Source: Acidimicrobiia bacterium (GTDB taxonomy: Bacteria > Actinomycetota > Acidimicrobiia > Spongiisociales > ZC4RG35). From it: 12,382 nt of DNA. The notes beneath the pieces were generated by a model. That model was given only the letters and a program-made list of their open reading frames with translations, was not told the origin of the DNA and made no database searches. Positions 1 to 6,182 of this stretch are shown one piece after another; position 1 is the first letter of the stretch, and each line of letters starts with the position of its first letter. The stretch spans positions 1 through 12,382 of the forward strand of contig WHTL01000095.1 in NCBI GenBank assembly GCA_009377735.1. The letters run 5' to 3'. Made by a program: the position numbers and the translations under genes.

Positions 1-459
1 GATCGGGGTGACGTCGTATGCAGTGATGATGACGGGCTTCCCTCCCACGGCCTCGATCTGATCCTGGCGGGTTTTGTGATCGGTTAGCGACGAGCATGGA
101 TAGAGGATGGTTTGGTTGTCGAGTTGCACGGAATCGAGGACCCCCGCCAGATCGCCCGACCCGGCGAACGTGACGACTCCTCCTGACTGGCGGACTGCGG
201 CAGCGGAGGCGTCACCCACCGTCACCACCGGGGTCTGTGGCATAGGTTCGTCATCCCACACGGCGCGCACGGCCCTTGCGGAGGTGATGAGGATCACGTC
301 GCTGCTGTCGGCGAGGTGACGTATCTCGTCGATCTGCCCCAGATTGGCGGGCCGGACCTCGATGCAGGGGAGCTGCACCGGTTTGTGTCCTGCTTCCAGG
401 AGGCTGCGGGCAGCAGCGGCAGCCTGGTCAGAAGTGGTAGTGAGGGCGACCCGTGTCAT
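1..459 (-). CDS. hemD: Uroporphyrinogen-III synthase, N-terminal part (runs off left edge)
   Basis: This gene should cyclise hydroxymethylbilane with inversion of ring D to give uroporphyrinogen III, in the cytoplasm. An open frame of 153 codons starts at the ATG at 459-457 and stays open to position 1, so only the N-terminal part of a protein usually near 250 residues is visible. The start reads MTRVALTT, followed by an amphipathic helix (SLLEAGHKPVQLP) and a strand-turn segment with ILITSARAVRAV. This fits the family pattern in which the first Rossmann-like lobe has a 'TSARAV'-type segment. HemD is poorly conserved, so position matters: the ATG lies one base after the hemC stop, which is the usual hemC-hemD arrangement. 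It is very probably co-transcribed and translationally coupled with hemC. Family assignment rests on the motif plus context. The second lobe and C-terminus lie outside the window. Confidence 0.88.
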   Translation of the reverse strand, partial: MTRVALTTTSDQAAAAARSLLEAGHKPVQLPCIEVRPANLGQIDEIRHLADSSDVILITSARAVRAVWDDEPMPQTPVVTVGDASAAAVRQSGGVVTFAGSGDLAGVLDSVQLDNQTILYPCSSLTDHKTRQDQIEAVGGKPVIITAYDVTPI

Positions 460-460
460 C

Positions 461-1306
461 TCAAACCCTGTCCAGCCCCAGCCCGATTCGCACCTTCTCG
501 GCGGCATCAGATCCAACGGCGGTCGTCCGCCGGGAGCCATCGGCATCGCTCACGAAGGCAGTGAGCGCCACACCGTCTGGGGTGTTGACACCCCAAGCAC
601 CCAGGGCGGAGCGGCAACCTGCGCCCGTGATCGCCAACAGTTCCCGCTCGGCTGTCACGGCCTGTGAAACACCTACGTTCTCGATCTTGCTCAGCAGTTC
701 GGCGTGCTCGGGCCGTGCCTCCACCAGGATCGAGGCCTGTGCGGGAGCGGGAACCATCTGATCGACACCGAAACGCTCCGAGATGTGGTCGTCCAGACTG
801 AGACGGGTAAGACCGGCCTCGGCGAGGACCACGGCATCCAGATCGCCCCGTTCAACCGCCCGAAGCCTCGTAGGGACATTGCCCCTTATATCCACAACAT
901 CGAGGTCGCTGCGCAGCTGTCGCAACTGGACTCCACGTCGCGGGCTACCTGTACCAACTTTTGCTCCCTCTGGTAACTCATCGAGGGTCGATCCGCAGAG
1001 GACATCCCATGGCTCGCCCCGGTCCACCACCACACCGATCAGCCCATCCGGTCCCACAACCGGCAGATCTTTGTGGGAGTGAACGGCAAGATCGGCCTCC
1101 CCCGAGAGGACCGATTCCTGCACCGACCGCACAAAGGCGCCCGTCTCGGTGAGGGCCGTGACGGATGAGGTCCGGTCCCGGTCACCTGTTGTTTCCACCA
1201 CCACGATCTGGGATTCGATTCCGAGATCGGTCAGCTTGGACGTGACGATTTCCGTCTGGGCTCGTGCCAGCTCCGAGCCCCGCGTCGCTATCCGGAGACG
1301 AGTCAA
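461..1306 (-). CDS. hemC: Hydroxymethylbilane synthase (porphobilinogen deaminase)
   Basis: This cytoplasmic enzyme joins four porphobilinogen units into hydroxymethylbilane, using a dipyrromethane cofactor. The 281-residue product is slightly shorter than the usual 300-320. Recognisable motifs, in order, are LRIATRGSELARAQ at the N-terminus; AVHSHKDLP at 74-82 with the catalytic Asp at about 80; GTGSPRRGVQLRQLR at 118-132, the Arg-rich substrate loop; DIRGNVPTRL at 139-148; and GAGCRSALG at 228-236, whose Cys231 should anchor the cofactor. The start is a TTG (1306-1304) that overlaps the hemA stop as TTGA. This 4-nt overlap implies translational coupling. The hemD start follows one base after its stop. 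The family more often has GGCxxP around the cofactor Cys; here it is GAGCRS, but the Cys is kept. Assignment is secure. Confidence 0.97.
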   Translation of the reverse strand: MTRLRIATRGSELARAQTEIVTSKLTDLGIESQIVVVETTGDRDRTSSVTALTETGAFVRSVQESVLSGEADLAVHSHKDLPVVGPDGLIGVVVDRGEPWDVLCGSTLDELPEGAKVGTGSPRRGVQLRQLRSDLDVVDIRGNVPTRLRAVERGDLDAVVLAEAGLTRLSLDDHISERFGVDQMVPAPAQASILVEARPEHAELLSKIENVGVSQAVTAERELLAITGAGCRSALGAWGVNTPDGVALTAFVSDADGSRRTTAVGSDAAEKVRIGLGLDRV

Positions 1307-2532
1307 CTCTGGGCTTCGTCCACGACCCTCTTCTCGCCATGCAGGTCGAAGATGGCCTCTACCGAGGCGGCAGTCTCCGCAGGAGAAGTGGAGGTGTGGA
1401 TGTGGTCGACGGGTTTGGCGAGCATCTTTCGGACGGCAGTGTGCACAGCCTGACGCAGAACTTCGGTGTCGCCGTCCTCACGGAGACGCCCAGAAAACCG
1501 GTTCACTGTTGACTCCACCACCTCGTCGACGACCGCGAAGAGACTACCGATCACGGGTCCGACCTCATCGGCGTGCGCATGTGCCCTCCAAGTCTCCCGC
1601 GCGGCACCAGCGACCATGAGATCCAGGTCGTCGTCGGGCGTGACAGCCGTGATCCGGTCGGCTAGGTCATCGACCGTGAGATAGGTGAGATTGGCAGCCT
1701 GGGGACGGTCGAAATCGGGCGGCATCGCCAGATCGATTAGGAGAAGTTCCGTGTCCCGATCTGCCAAAGATCGCTCTACATCCCGTTCCGAGACCAACCG
1801 GCCACTCGTGGATGTGGCCGACACCACGACAGGAAAGGATCCCAACACCCGACGCAGGCTGTCCATGCCCAGAACCTCAACACCGTCTGGTGGAAGTACG
1901 TTCTCGGGTTGCCTCAGCACCATTGTGATCGAGGTGCCCGGTCTTCTCTCGGAGACGACCTCGATCACCGAGCGAGCCATCTCTCCGCCACCGACCACGG
2001 CCATGTGGTCGACATCGCCGATCCGATCGACGGCGATGCGGGCAAGGGAGCCACGGGGAGCCTCGACGTGTCGGCGAACGTCGCGGCCCACGGAGACGGC
2101 ACGCTCCACCATCCGTCGCAATGGAGGGGTGAGCCCACTGCGAACCACCTGAGCACGGAACTGGGTCAGCACCTCGTGTTCCCCCCGTATGGGGGACTGG
2201 AGCCCGGCCACCACCGAGAAGACGTGCTCGATGGCGTCGGCACCCGAGCGGAGTTTGCCTTCGGATACCCCTCCCGGTGCGACTCTCTCGAACCGATCTA
2301 CCAGGTCGGAATCGGTGACGGGACCAGCGACCTCGACACGAAGGCAGGTGGAGAAGACAAAGACGTCCGGTGAGTCCCAGGCAGATAGCGCGTCGGCGAT
2401 TGCCTCCCGTCGGGGAAGCGGTACGGCAGGGTACGCAAAGGAGAGGGACGCAAATGAAGGATGACCCATCGCGGCGAAAACTACCGCGCCCCGGAAGTCA
2501 ACGTCCAGTCGGGAAATTCGCCGCTGGGACAA
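1303..2532 (-). CDS. hemA: Glutamyl-tRNA reductase
   Basis: This enzyme reduces glutamyl-tRNA(Glu) to glutamate-1-semialdehyde with NADPH, the committed step of the C5 tetrapyrrole pathway. From the TTG at 2532 the product is 409 residues. FSTCLRVEV at 60-68 holds the thioester-forming Cys63, but the usual STCNR Asn is Leu. GEHEVLTQFRAQ at 117-128 replaces the common GExQILGQ. The NADPH domain shows AVVGGGEMARSV at 178-189 and DLAMPPDFD at 267-275. The C-terminal dimerisation helices include LRQAVHTAVRKML at 359-371. Start choice: an ATG at 2469 would give 388 residues but removes GAVVFAA, which looks like the first beta strand preceding the GH turn (usually 'VVGLSHR'). The TTG is therefore preferred, although neither start has a good ribosome-binding site. 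It leads hemA-hemC-hemD and diverges from the dodecin gene. Confidence 0.95.
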   Translation of the reverse strand: MSQRRISRLDVDFRGAVVFAAMGHPSFASLSFAYPAVPLPRREAIADALSAWDSPDVFVFSTCLRVEVAGPVTDSDLVDRFERVAPGGVSEGKLRSGADAIEHVFSVVAGLQSPIRGEHEVLTQFRAQVVRSGLTPPLRRMVERAVSVGRDVRRHVEAPRGSLARIAVDRIGDVDHMAVVGGGEMARSVIEVVSERRPGTSITMVLRQPENVLPPDGVEVLGMDSLRRVLGSFPVVVSATSTSGRLVSERDVERSLADRDTELLLIDLAMPPDFDRPQAANLTYLTVDDLADRITAVTPDDDLDLMVAGAARETWRAHAHADEVGPVIGSLFAVVDEVVESTVNRFSGRLREDGDTEVLRQAVHTAVRKMLAKPVDHIHTSTSPAETAASVEAIFDLHGEKRVVDEAQS

Positions 2533-2556
2533 ACAGCACGCACAGGGGTGCCGACG

Positions 2557-2566
2557 AAGCTAGCTT
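2557..2566. promoter_or_regulatory. 10-bp perfect palindrome in the hemA/dodecin divergent spacer
   Basis: AAGCTAGCTT is a perfect 10-bp palindrome. It lies in the roughly 64-bp spacer between the divergent starts of hemA (2532) and dodecin (2597), where promoters for both directions must sit. The position makes an operator possible, but a palindrome this short can arise by chance. I could not pick convincing -35/-10 pairs for either gene. Confidence 0.25.
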
Positions 2567-2596
2567 TGTTCGTGCCTGATAGAAAGGAACAAGGCC

Positions 2597-2800
2597 ATGT
2601 CAGTAGCCAAGGTTATCGAGGTGATCGCTGCCGGCGATTCGTACGAGAGCGCCATCAATGCCGGTGTCGCCCAGGCTTCCAGCACCGTCGATAACATCGA
2701 GTCTGTTTGGGTCAAGGACCACTCCTTGCGCGTCGCCGATGGATCCGTGAGCGAGCATCGGGTCCATCTCAAGGTGACGTTCATGGTCAAGGGCAGCTAG
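2597..2800 (+). CDS. Dodecin, small flavin-binding protein
   Basis: Dodecins are small proteins of about 65-75 residues that assemble into hollow dodecamers and bind flavins (FMN, riboflavin or lumichrome), acting as a flavin buffer or store. The 67-residue product fits this size. The N-terminal strand AKVIEVIAAGDSYESAI, the helix to residue 30, VWVKDHSLRVADG and the last strand VHLKVTFMVKG match the beta-alpha-beta-beta fold of the family. Trp38 falls at the position that stacks on the flavin ring in characterised dodecins. An AAAGGA ribosome-binding site at 2583-2588 lies 8 bases before the ATG. The stop codon TAG (2798-2800) forms part of the left arm of an inverted repeat (2797-2852). The gene diverges from hemA. 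A link to the flavin needs of late haem synthesis is possible but is inference. Confidence 0.93.
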   Translation: MSVAKVIEVIAAGDSYESAINAGVAQASSTVDNIESVWVKDHSLRVADGSVSEHRVHLKVTFMVKGS

Positions 2801-2852
2801 TGCCCTGTCCGGTGGGTTCGCTACATGCATGATCTTCCGGACAGGACACTAG
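2797..2852. repeat. Inverted repeat with 16-bp arms bounded by CTAG (hairpin after dodecin)
   Basis: The left arm CTAGTGCCCTGTCCGG (2797-2812) and right arm CCGGACAGGACACTAG (2837-2852) are reverse complements with one mismatch, around a 24-nt centre that holds the palindrome CATGCATG (2824-2831). The left CTAG contains the dodecin stop codon, and the right end is also CTAG. In RNA this would be a strong hairpin and could end dodecin transcription, but no T-tract follows. Alternatively, CTAG at both ends could be a 4-bp target duplication flanking a 48-bp miniature element with 12-bp terminal repeats. I cannot distinguish these from this sequence alone. Confidence 0.7.
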
Positions 2853-2907
2853 GGAATACGTCGACCAATTGAGTATCCTCAGGGGCCTAGCGACTGGTGG
2901 TTTTTGA

Positions 2908-3264
2908 TTGGCCGAAGAAGACGTAGATAAGTCCGATGAGGATGACGATGGCAGTTGGGGATGGTATCTCCTCATCCCTGCCATGGCCCTGTCCATCCCG
3001 ATATTCGCGGTTTTGGGCGATGCCTCGGGACCGCTCGTCTATGTGATCGCTGCGATCGTGCTCATCGCTTCCGTAACGGTAGCCACCCGGTATCTCATGG
3101 ATCACCGCCACAAATTGCGTCTTGAGGAGATTTCCGCCCAGGAGAAGGTAGTCCGCGCCGAGCGAGATCATCTCAGCGCCGCGGAGCGCATCTTGGAGCT
3201 CGATGACGCCGTGCGAATCCGGGAGGAGCCGGATAGCGACCTGGAGCCACCCACCACGGTCTGA
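2908..3264 (+). CDS. Small two-TM membrane protein with cytoplasmic helix, paralogue 1
   Basis: I do not recognise a named family. The 118-residue product has an acidic N-terminus (MAEEDVDKSDEDDDG), two hydrophobic segments (about 18-37 and 42-63) separated by a short GDASGP turn, then a charged helix RHKLRLEEI...ERDHLSAAERILELD (about 67-99) that looks like a coiled coil. A polar tail ends in EPPTTV. The layout of membrane anchor plus heptad-like cytoplasmic helix recalls PspB-type envelope-stress proteins, but with two membrane segments instead of one; this is a structural analogy, not an assignment. It is about 69% identical by hand count (59 of 85 positions) to the next gene, so the pair arose by tandem duplication. 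The start is a TTG directly after an in-frame TGA, with GGTGG about 9 bases upstream. An ATG at codon 26 would destroy the first membrane segment. Confidence 0.8.
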   Translation: MAEEDVDKSDEDDDGSWGWYLLIPAMALSIPIFAVLGDASGPLVYVIAAIVLIASVTVATRYLMDHRHKLRLEEISAQEKVVRAERDHLSAAERILELDDAVRIREEPDSDLEPPTTV

Positions 3265-3272
3265 TCTGTTTA

Positions 3273-3306
3273 CCCCATAGGGTGAGTACCAATCACCCTT
3301 TCGGGG
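3273..3306 (+). terminator. Hairpin between the two paralogous membrane-protein genes
   Basis: AGGGTGA (3279-3285) pairs perfectly with TCACCCT (3293-3299) across a 7-nt loop. An outer CCCC (3273-3276) can pair with GGGG (3303-3306) after a small internal bulge. It starts 9 bases after the stop of the first paralogue. There is no T-run after it, so it may act as a processing or attenuation stem that separates expression of the two genes, not as a classic intrinsic terminator. Confidence 0.45.
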
Positions 3307-3393
3307 GACGACGTCCTCGTTGTGGCAGGGATACGTTCTTGGTGTACGCACCGCGAAATGGAGTCCCGGTGCACCACGAACGGGAGATGACTC

Positions 3394-3735
3394 ATGCATA
3401 TACACAGGAACGTCGACGAAAACGGGAACACCTACCGGCGGGAACACCGGGGTAGCTGGACACCGTTGCTGATCATCCCTGCGATGGCGATATCCATCCC
3501 GATCATCGAGAAGCTGGGTCAGGCTCAGGGACCACTGATCTATGCAGTCATGGGAATCGCACTCATCGGCGCAGTGACGGTGGCAATGCGGTATCTGATG
3601 GGACAACGGCACAAACTCCGTTTGGAGGAGATCGAAGCCAAGGAACGGATGGCTCGGGCGGAACGCGATCATCTGAGCGCGGCAGAGCGCATCCTGGAGC
3701 TCGATCGACCAGACTCTCTGCTTCGCAACGACTAG
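3394..3735 (+). CDS. Small two-TM membrane protein with cytoplasmic helix, paralogue 2
   Basis: This is the tandem paralogue of the gene at 2908-3264, of unrecognised family. The 113-residue product has a different N-terminus, with basic and polar residues (MHIHRNVDENGNTYRREHRG) instead of acidic ones. It then follows its sister closely from GSW onward: two membrane segments (about 22-41 and 46-68), then RHKLRLEEIEAKERMARAERDH (split 72-93) leading into LSAAERILELD (94-104). Conservation is strongest in the cytoplasmic helix, where an 18-residue block from RAERDHL to ILELD is identical in both, so that helix is probably the functional surface. A GGGAG ribosome-binding site lies about 9 bases before the ATG. 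The 129-bp gap to the first paralogue holds a hairpin and may hold a second promoter. The TAG stop lies in the left arm of the 3731-3901 inverted repeat. The gene is convergent with hemF. Confidence 0.85.
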   Translation: MHIHRNVDENGNTYRREHRGSWTPLLIIPAMAISIPIIEKLGQAQGPLIYAVMGIALIGAVTVAMRYLMGQRHKLRLEEIEAKERMARAERDHLSAAERILELDRPDSLLRND

Positions 3736-3901
3736 GAGGCTGGTGTGAAACACATGCCCCACATCTCGACGACCAGTCATCACCGCTCGCGGCGTCCTCC
3801 TCCGAGGAGCACCGCACAGGGTGCGCCGTCGTCGTGCGTCCTTGCGACCGGCGCGCCTGGCCGCCGATCTGCACAACGGCATTCCACACCAGCCTCCTAG
3901 T
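3731..3901. repeat. 171-bp element with perfect 17-bp inverted terminal repeats
   Basis: ACTAGGAGGCTGGTGTG (3731-3747) and CACACCAGCCTCCTAGT (3885-3901) are perfect reverse complements 137 bp apart. The inside is GC-rich, has no convincing gene, and has small internal hairpins, for example CTCCTC/GAGGAG near 3797-3809. The left arm contains the stop codon of the second membrane protein; the right arm ends 18 bp before the end of hemF. Each arm contains CTAG near its outer end. The loop is too long for a simple terminator. A non-autonomous miniature transposable element (MITE) inserted at a CTAG site between convergent genes is a reasonable reading, with 12-bp ends GAGGCTGGTGTG. No transposase is present in the window. 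Confidence 0.6.
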
Positions 3902-3918
3902 GGTCCACCGGCTCCTGA

Positions 3919-4791
3919 TTACCAGTCCCGAGGGTCGGCCCGAAGGAGATCCACTAGCCGGGCCTCGACGGTTCCCGGCCCGGGCTGGTTTTGATAGTCC
4001 CAACGCACCCGAGGTGGCAGCGATGAGAGGATGCTCTCGGTGCGGCCGGCGGTCTCCAATCCGAACCTCGTTCCCCGGTCCCACACCAGGTTGAACTCGG
4101 CGTACCGACCGCGGCGGATGAGATGCCATGCCTCCTCATCCGGGCCATAGCTGATGTCGATGCGACGCCCCAGGATGGTGAGGTAGACCTCCAGGAGGGT
4201 TGCGCCCAGATCCCGTTGGAACTCGAGCATTCCCGGGGCATCGACATGGTCAAAGAAGATCCCCCCGATACCCCTGGCCTCACCGCGATGCGGCAGGAAA
4301 AAATAGTCGTCACACGCCTTCTTCCATCCCGCATAGTCGGCCACGGGATGCCGTCCGCAGACCGCCCGAAGCGCACCATGGAAGTCACGGGCGTCCTCCT
4401 CATAAAGGTAGAAAGGCGTGAGATCTACCCCTCCCCCGAACCAACCCTCGCCGTTGTCGAGCCGAAAGCACCGGAGGTTGGCGTGAACGGTGGGAGCATG
4501 CGGATTGCGAGGATGCACGATGGTCGATATGCCCGTGGCACGAAAGGAGCGGCTGTCTGCGGCAACCGACTCCGAAAGCCGCTCCGGTGTCTCACCCCAC
4601 ACATCCGAGAAGAGCACTGCCGACTTCTCCAGCGAGCCATCACCCTCGAGAACGCGACTATCCCCGCCTCCCCCGCCGTCGCGGGTCCAAATGTCCGGGT
4701 GAAACGTCCCACCGTCGACTTCGGCCAAGCCCTGGCAGAGGTTTATCTGGGTCTCCCGATAGATGCGGGCTGCCTGCTCCAGGTCGATCAT
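3919..4791 (-). CDS. hemF: Oxygen-dependent coproporphyrinogen III oxidase
   Basis: HemF oxidatively decarboxylates two propionates of coproporphyrinogen III to give protoporphyrinogen IX, using O2. From the ATG at 4791 it is 290 residues, close to the usual 300. Signature blocks are HPRNPHAPTVHANLRCF (93-109), WFGGGVDLTPFYLYEED (117-133), KKACDDYFFLPHRGEARGIGG (157-177, slightly over one motif) and FFDHVD (179-184). His93, His103, His138 and His168 keep the spacing of the four conserved histidines of E. coli HemF (96, 106, 145, 175). A GTG at 4848 would add 19 residues, but the ATG overlaps the hemH stop as ATGA, which argues strongly for the shorter form and for translational coupling. Use of molecular oxygen implies aerobic or microaerobic life. 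Nothing looks damaged. Confidence 0.97.
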   Translation of the reverse strand: MIDLEQAARIYRETQINLCQGLAEVDGGTFHPDIWTRDGGGGGDSRVLEGDGSLEKSAVLFSDVWGETPERLSESVAADSRSFRATGISTIVHPRNPHAPTVHANLRCFRLDNGEGWFGGGVDLTPFYLYEEDARDFHGALRAVCGRHPVADYAGWKKACDDYFFLPHRGEARGIGGIFFDHVDAPGMLEFQRDLGATLLEVYLTILGRRIDISYGPDEEAWHLIRRGRYAEFNLVWDRGTRFGLETAGRTESILSSLPPRVRWDYQNQPGPGTVEARLVDLLRADPRDW

Positions 4792-5834
4792 TGCATCGAC
4801 GGCGCAACCACCCTGGCTCGGACCATATCGGCTACGGCATCGGCCCACGTGGGCTGGGAGTTGACGCAGGGGACAAGTAGCAGATCATCGCCACCGAGGT
4901 CCGTCCATTGTTGCCGACCCCGCATCCCGATCTCTTCGATGGTCTCCAGACAGTCAATGGTGAATGAAGGGGTCATGACCGCCAGCCGCCTGACACCGGC
5001 TTGGTGGAGTTCAGGAAGGACATGGTCCGTGTAGGGCTCGATCCACTTTTTGGGAGCAAGACGGGACTGAAAGCTGGTGGAGTAGGTGTCCTCGTCGAGT
5101 CCGAGCTGTTCACCGAGAGCTCGGGTGGTGGCGTGGCACTGTGCTCGATAACAGAAGCGGTTGACGACGGTTATCCGATCTGAGCACCCGGCCGTGAGAC
5201 AGTCACCAGACTCGTGGCCCTTTCGGATCTGGCTCTCCGGCGTCCCATGGTAGGAGAAGAGAACATGGTCGGCACCGAACTCGTCGAGGAGAGGCTTGGC
5301 GATTTCGCTGCTGGCAGAGGTGAACCCGGGATCCGCAAAGAAATCCCCCACAACTGTGAGCTCGGGCAGGTTGTAACGCTCCGAGATGACACGATGCACC
5401 TCGGCGGACGCCGAGCCCGACGCCGCCGACGCATACTGGGGAAACAGGGGAACCGCCACGATGCGATCGGCTCCACCTTCCATGAGTCGCTCCACTGCCG
5501 ACGAAATGGATGGGTTCTGATAGCGCATACCCACCTCGACGACATAACTGCCGCCCAGTCTGTCCGCCACCTTCTCCGCCAGATCCTCGCTGTGGAATAG
5601 CAGGGGCGAGCCCCGCTCCGTCCAGATCTTCTCGTACGCCTTCGCCGATCTTCGTGGCCGGAACGGCAGGATCACCGTCTTGAGTAGGAGCCAACGGAAA
5701 GGCGCCGGCATGTCGAGAACCCTTCCATCAGATAGGAACTGGTCGAGGTAGCGGCGCACATCGCCAACTCGGGTGGAGTCAGGTGTCCCCAATTGGACAA
5801 GCAGAACCCCGATCTTGAGCGCAGGGGACATCAT
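4788..5834 (-). CDS. hemH: Ferrochelatase with internal four-cysteine (probable [2Fe-2S]) insert
   Basis: This enzyme inserts Fe2+ into protoporphyrin IX (or coproporphyrin III in other lineages). The 348-residue product has VLLVQLGTPDS (10-20), MRYQNPSI (103-110), the catalytic His196 in FSYHGTPES (193-201), TSFQSRLAPKKWIEPYTD (253-270) and the conserved acidic segment CLETIEE (295-301) with Glu297. Between the His motif and TSFQSR lies an insert with Cys212, Cys217, Cys228 and Cys233, spaced CX4CX10CX4C and ending RFCYRAQC. Internal cysteine clusters of this sort bind [2Fe-2S] in described bacterial ferrochelatases such as those of Myxococcus and Bdellovibrio; binding here is inferred. The neighbouring hemF makes protoporphyrin the likely substrate. 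Two ATG codons are adjacent (5834 and 5831); the second is better spaced from GGGG. The stop overlaps the hemF start. Confidence 0.96.
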   Translation of the reverse strand: MMSPALKIGVLLVQLGTPDSTRVGDVRRYLDQFLSDGRVLDMPAPFRWLLLKTVILPFRPRRSAKAYEKIWTERGSPLLFHSEDLAEKVADRLGGSYVVEVGMRYQNPSISSAVERLMEGGADRIVAVPLFPQYASAASGSASAEVHRVISERYNLPELTVVGDFFADPGFTSASSEIAKPLLDEFGADHVLFSYHGTPESQIRKGHESGDCLTAGCSDRITVVNRFCYRAQCHATTRALGEQLGLDEDTYSTSFQSRLAPKKWIEPYTDHVLPELHQAGVRRLAVMTPSFTIDCLETIEEIGMRGRQQWTDLGGDDLLLVPCVNSQPTWADAVADMVRARVVAPSMQ

Positions 5835-6130
5835 TTACCCCACGCTACGACCCGTGTCCATTGACAGAGAGTCGGAAAATCAGGATCCAAACGACATCGG
5901 CCGGTGAACCCAAGGGTGGCCTGATTACGAACCAGATGTGCCGCACCAGGCGACCACTTCGAACTCTCCACATGCGGTGGTCCGGCAGATGCCATAACGG
6001 CGGGCGGGAAACACCTGGCCGCACCACCGAACCACCAGCTAACCACCCGACCAGGTAAGAGACCAGTCCGAATCACACCAAACCCGCAGACAAACCCACC
6101 CGACAGACAGAAACCGTCACGGGGAGGTGA

Positions 6131-6148
6131 GGTCGGACGGCCCCGACC
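6131..6148. other. Short stem-loop in the hemH upstream region
   Basis: GGTCGG (6131-6136) and CCGACC (6143-6148) form a perfect 6-bp GC-rich stem with a 6-nt loop. It lies about 35 bp from the larger hairpin set that follows the methyltransferase stop. It may belong to a structured RNA leader or to the 3' end of the methyltransferase transcript. Confidence 0.35.
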
Positions 6149-6182
6149 ACGCGAAAGGCTAGGGAGAGGCAGCCGTGGGGGT

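Noticed and set aside
107..319. Small plus-strand open frame at the left edge
   Set aside because: It is antisense to hemD, which is supported by motif and by its one-base spacing to hemC.
2887..3882. Long minus-strand open frame (331 codons) opposite the two membrane-protein genes
   Set aside because: It is antisense to two paralogous genes with consistent membrane topology. Its product is rich in Arg, His and Asp with no recognisable domain.
4792..4848. Longer hemF start (GTG at 4848)
   Set aside because: It would overlap hemH by 61 bases, while the ATG at 4791 gives a clean ATGA overlap and a family-like N-terminus.
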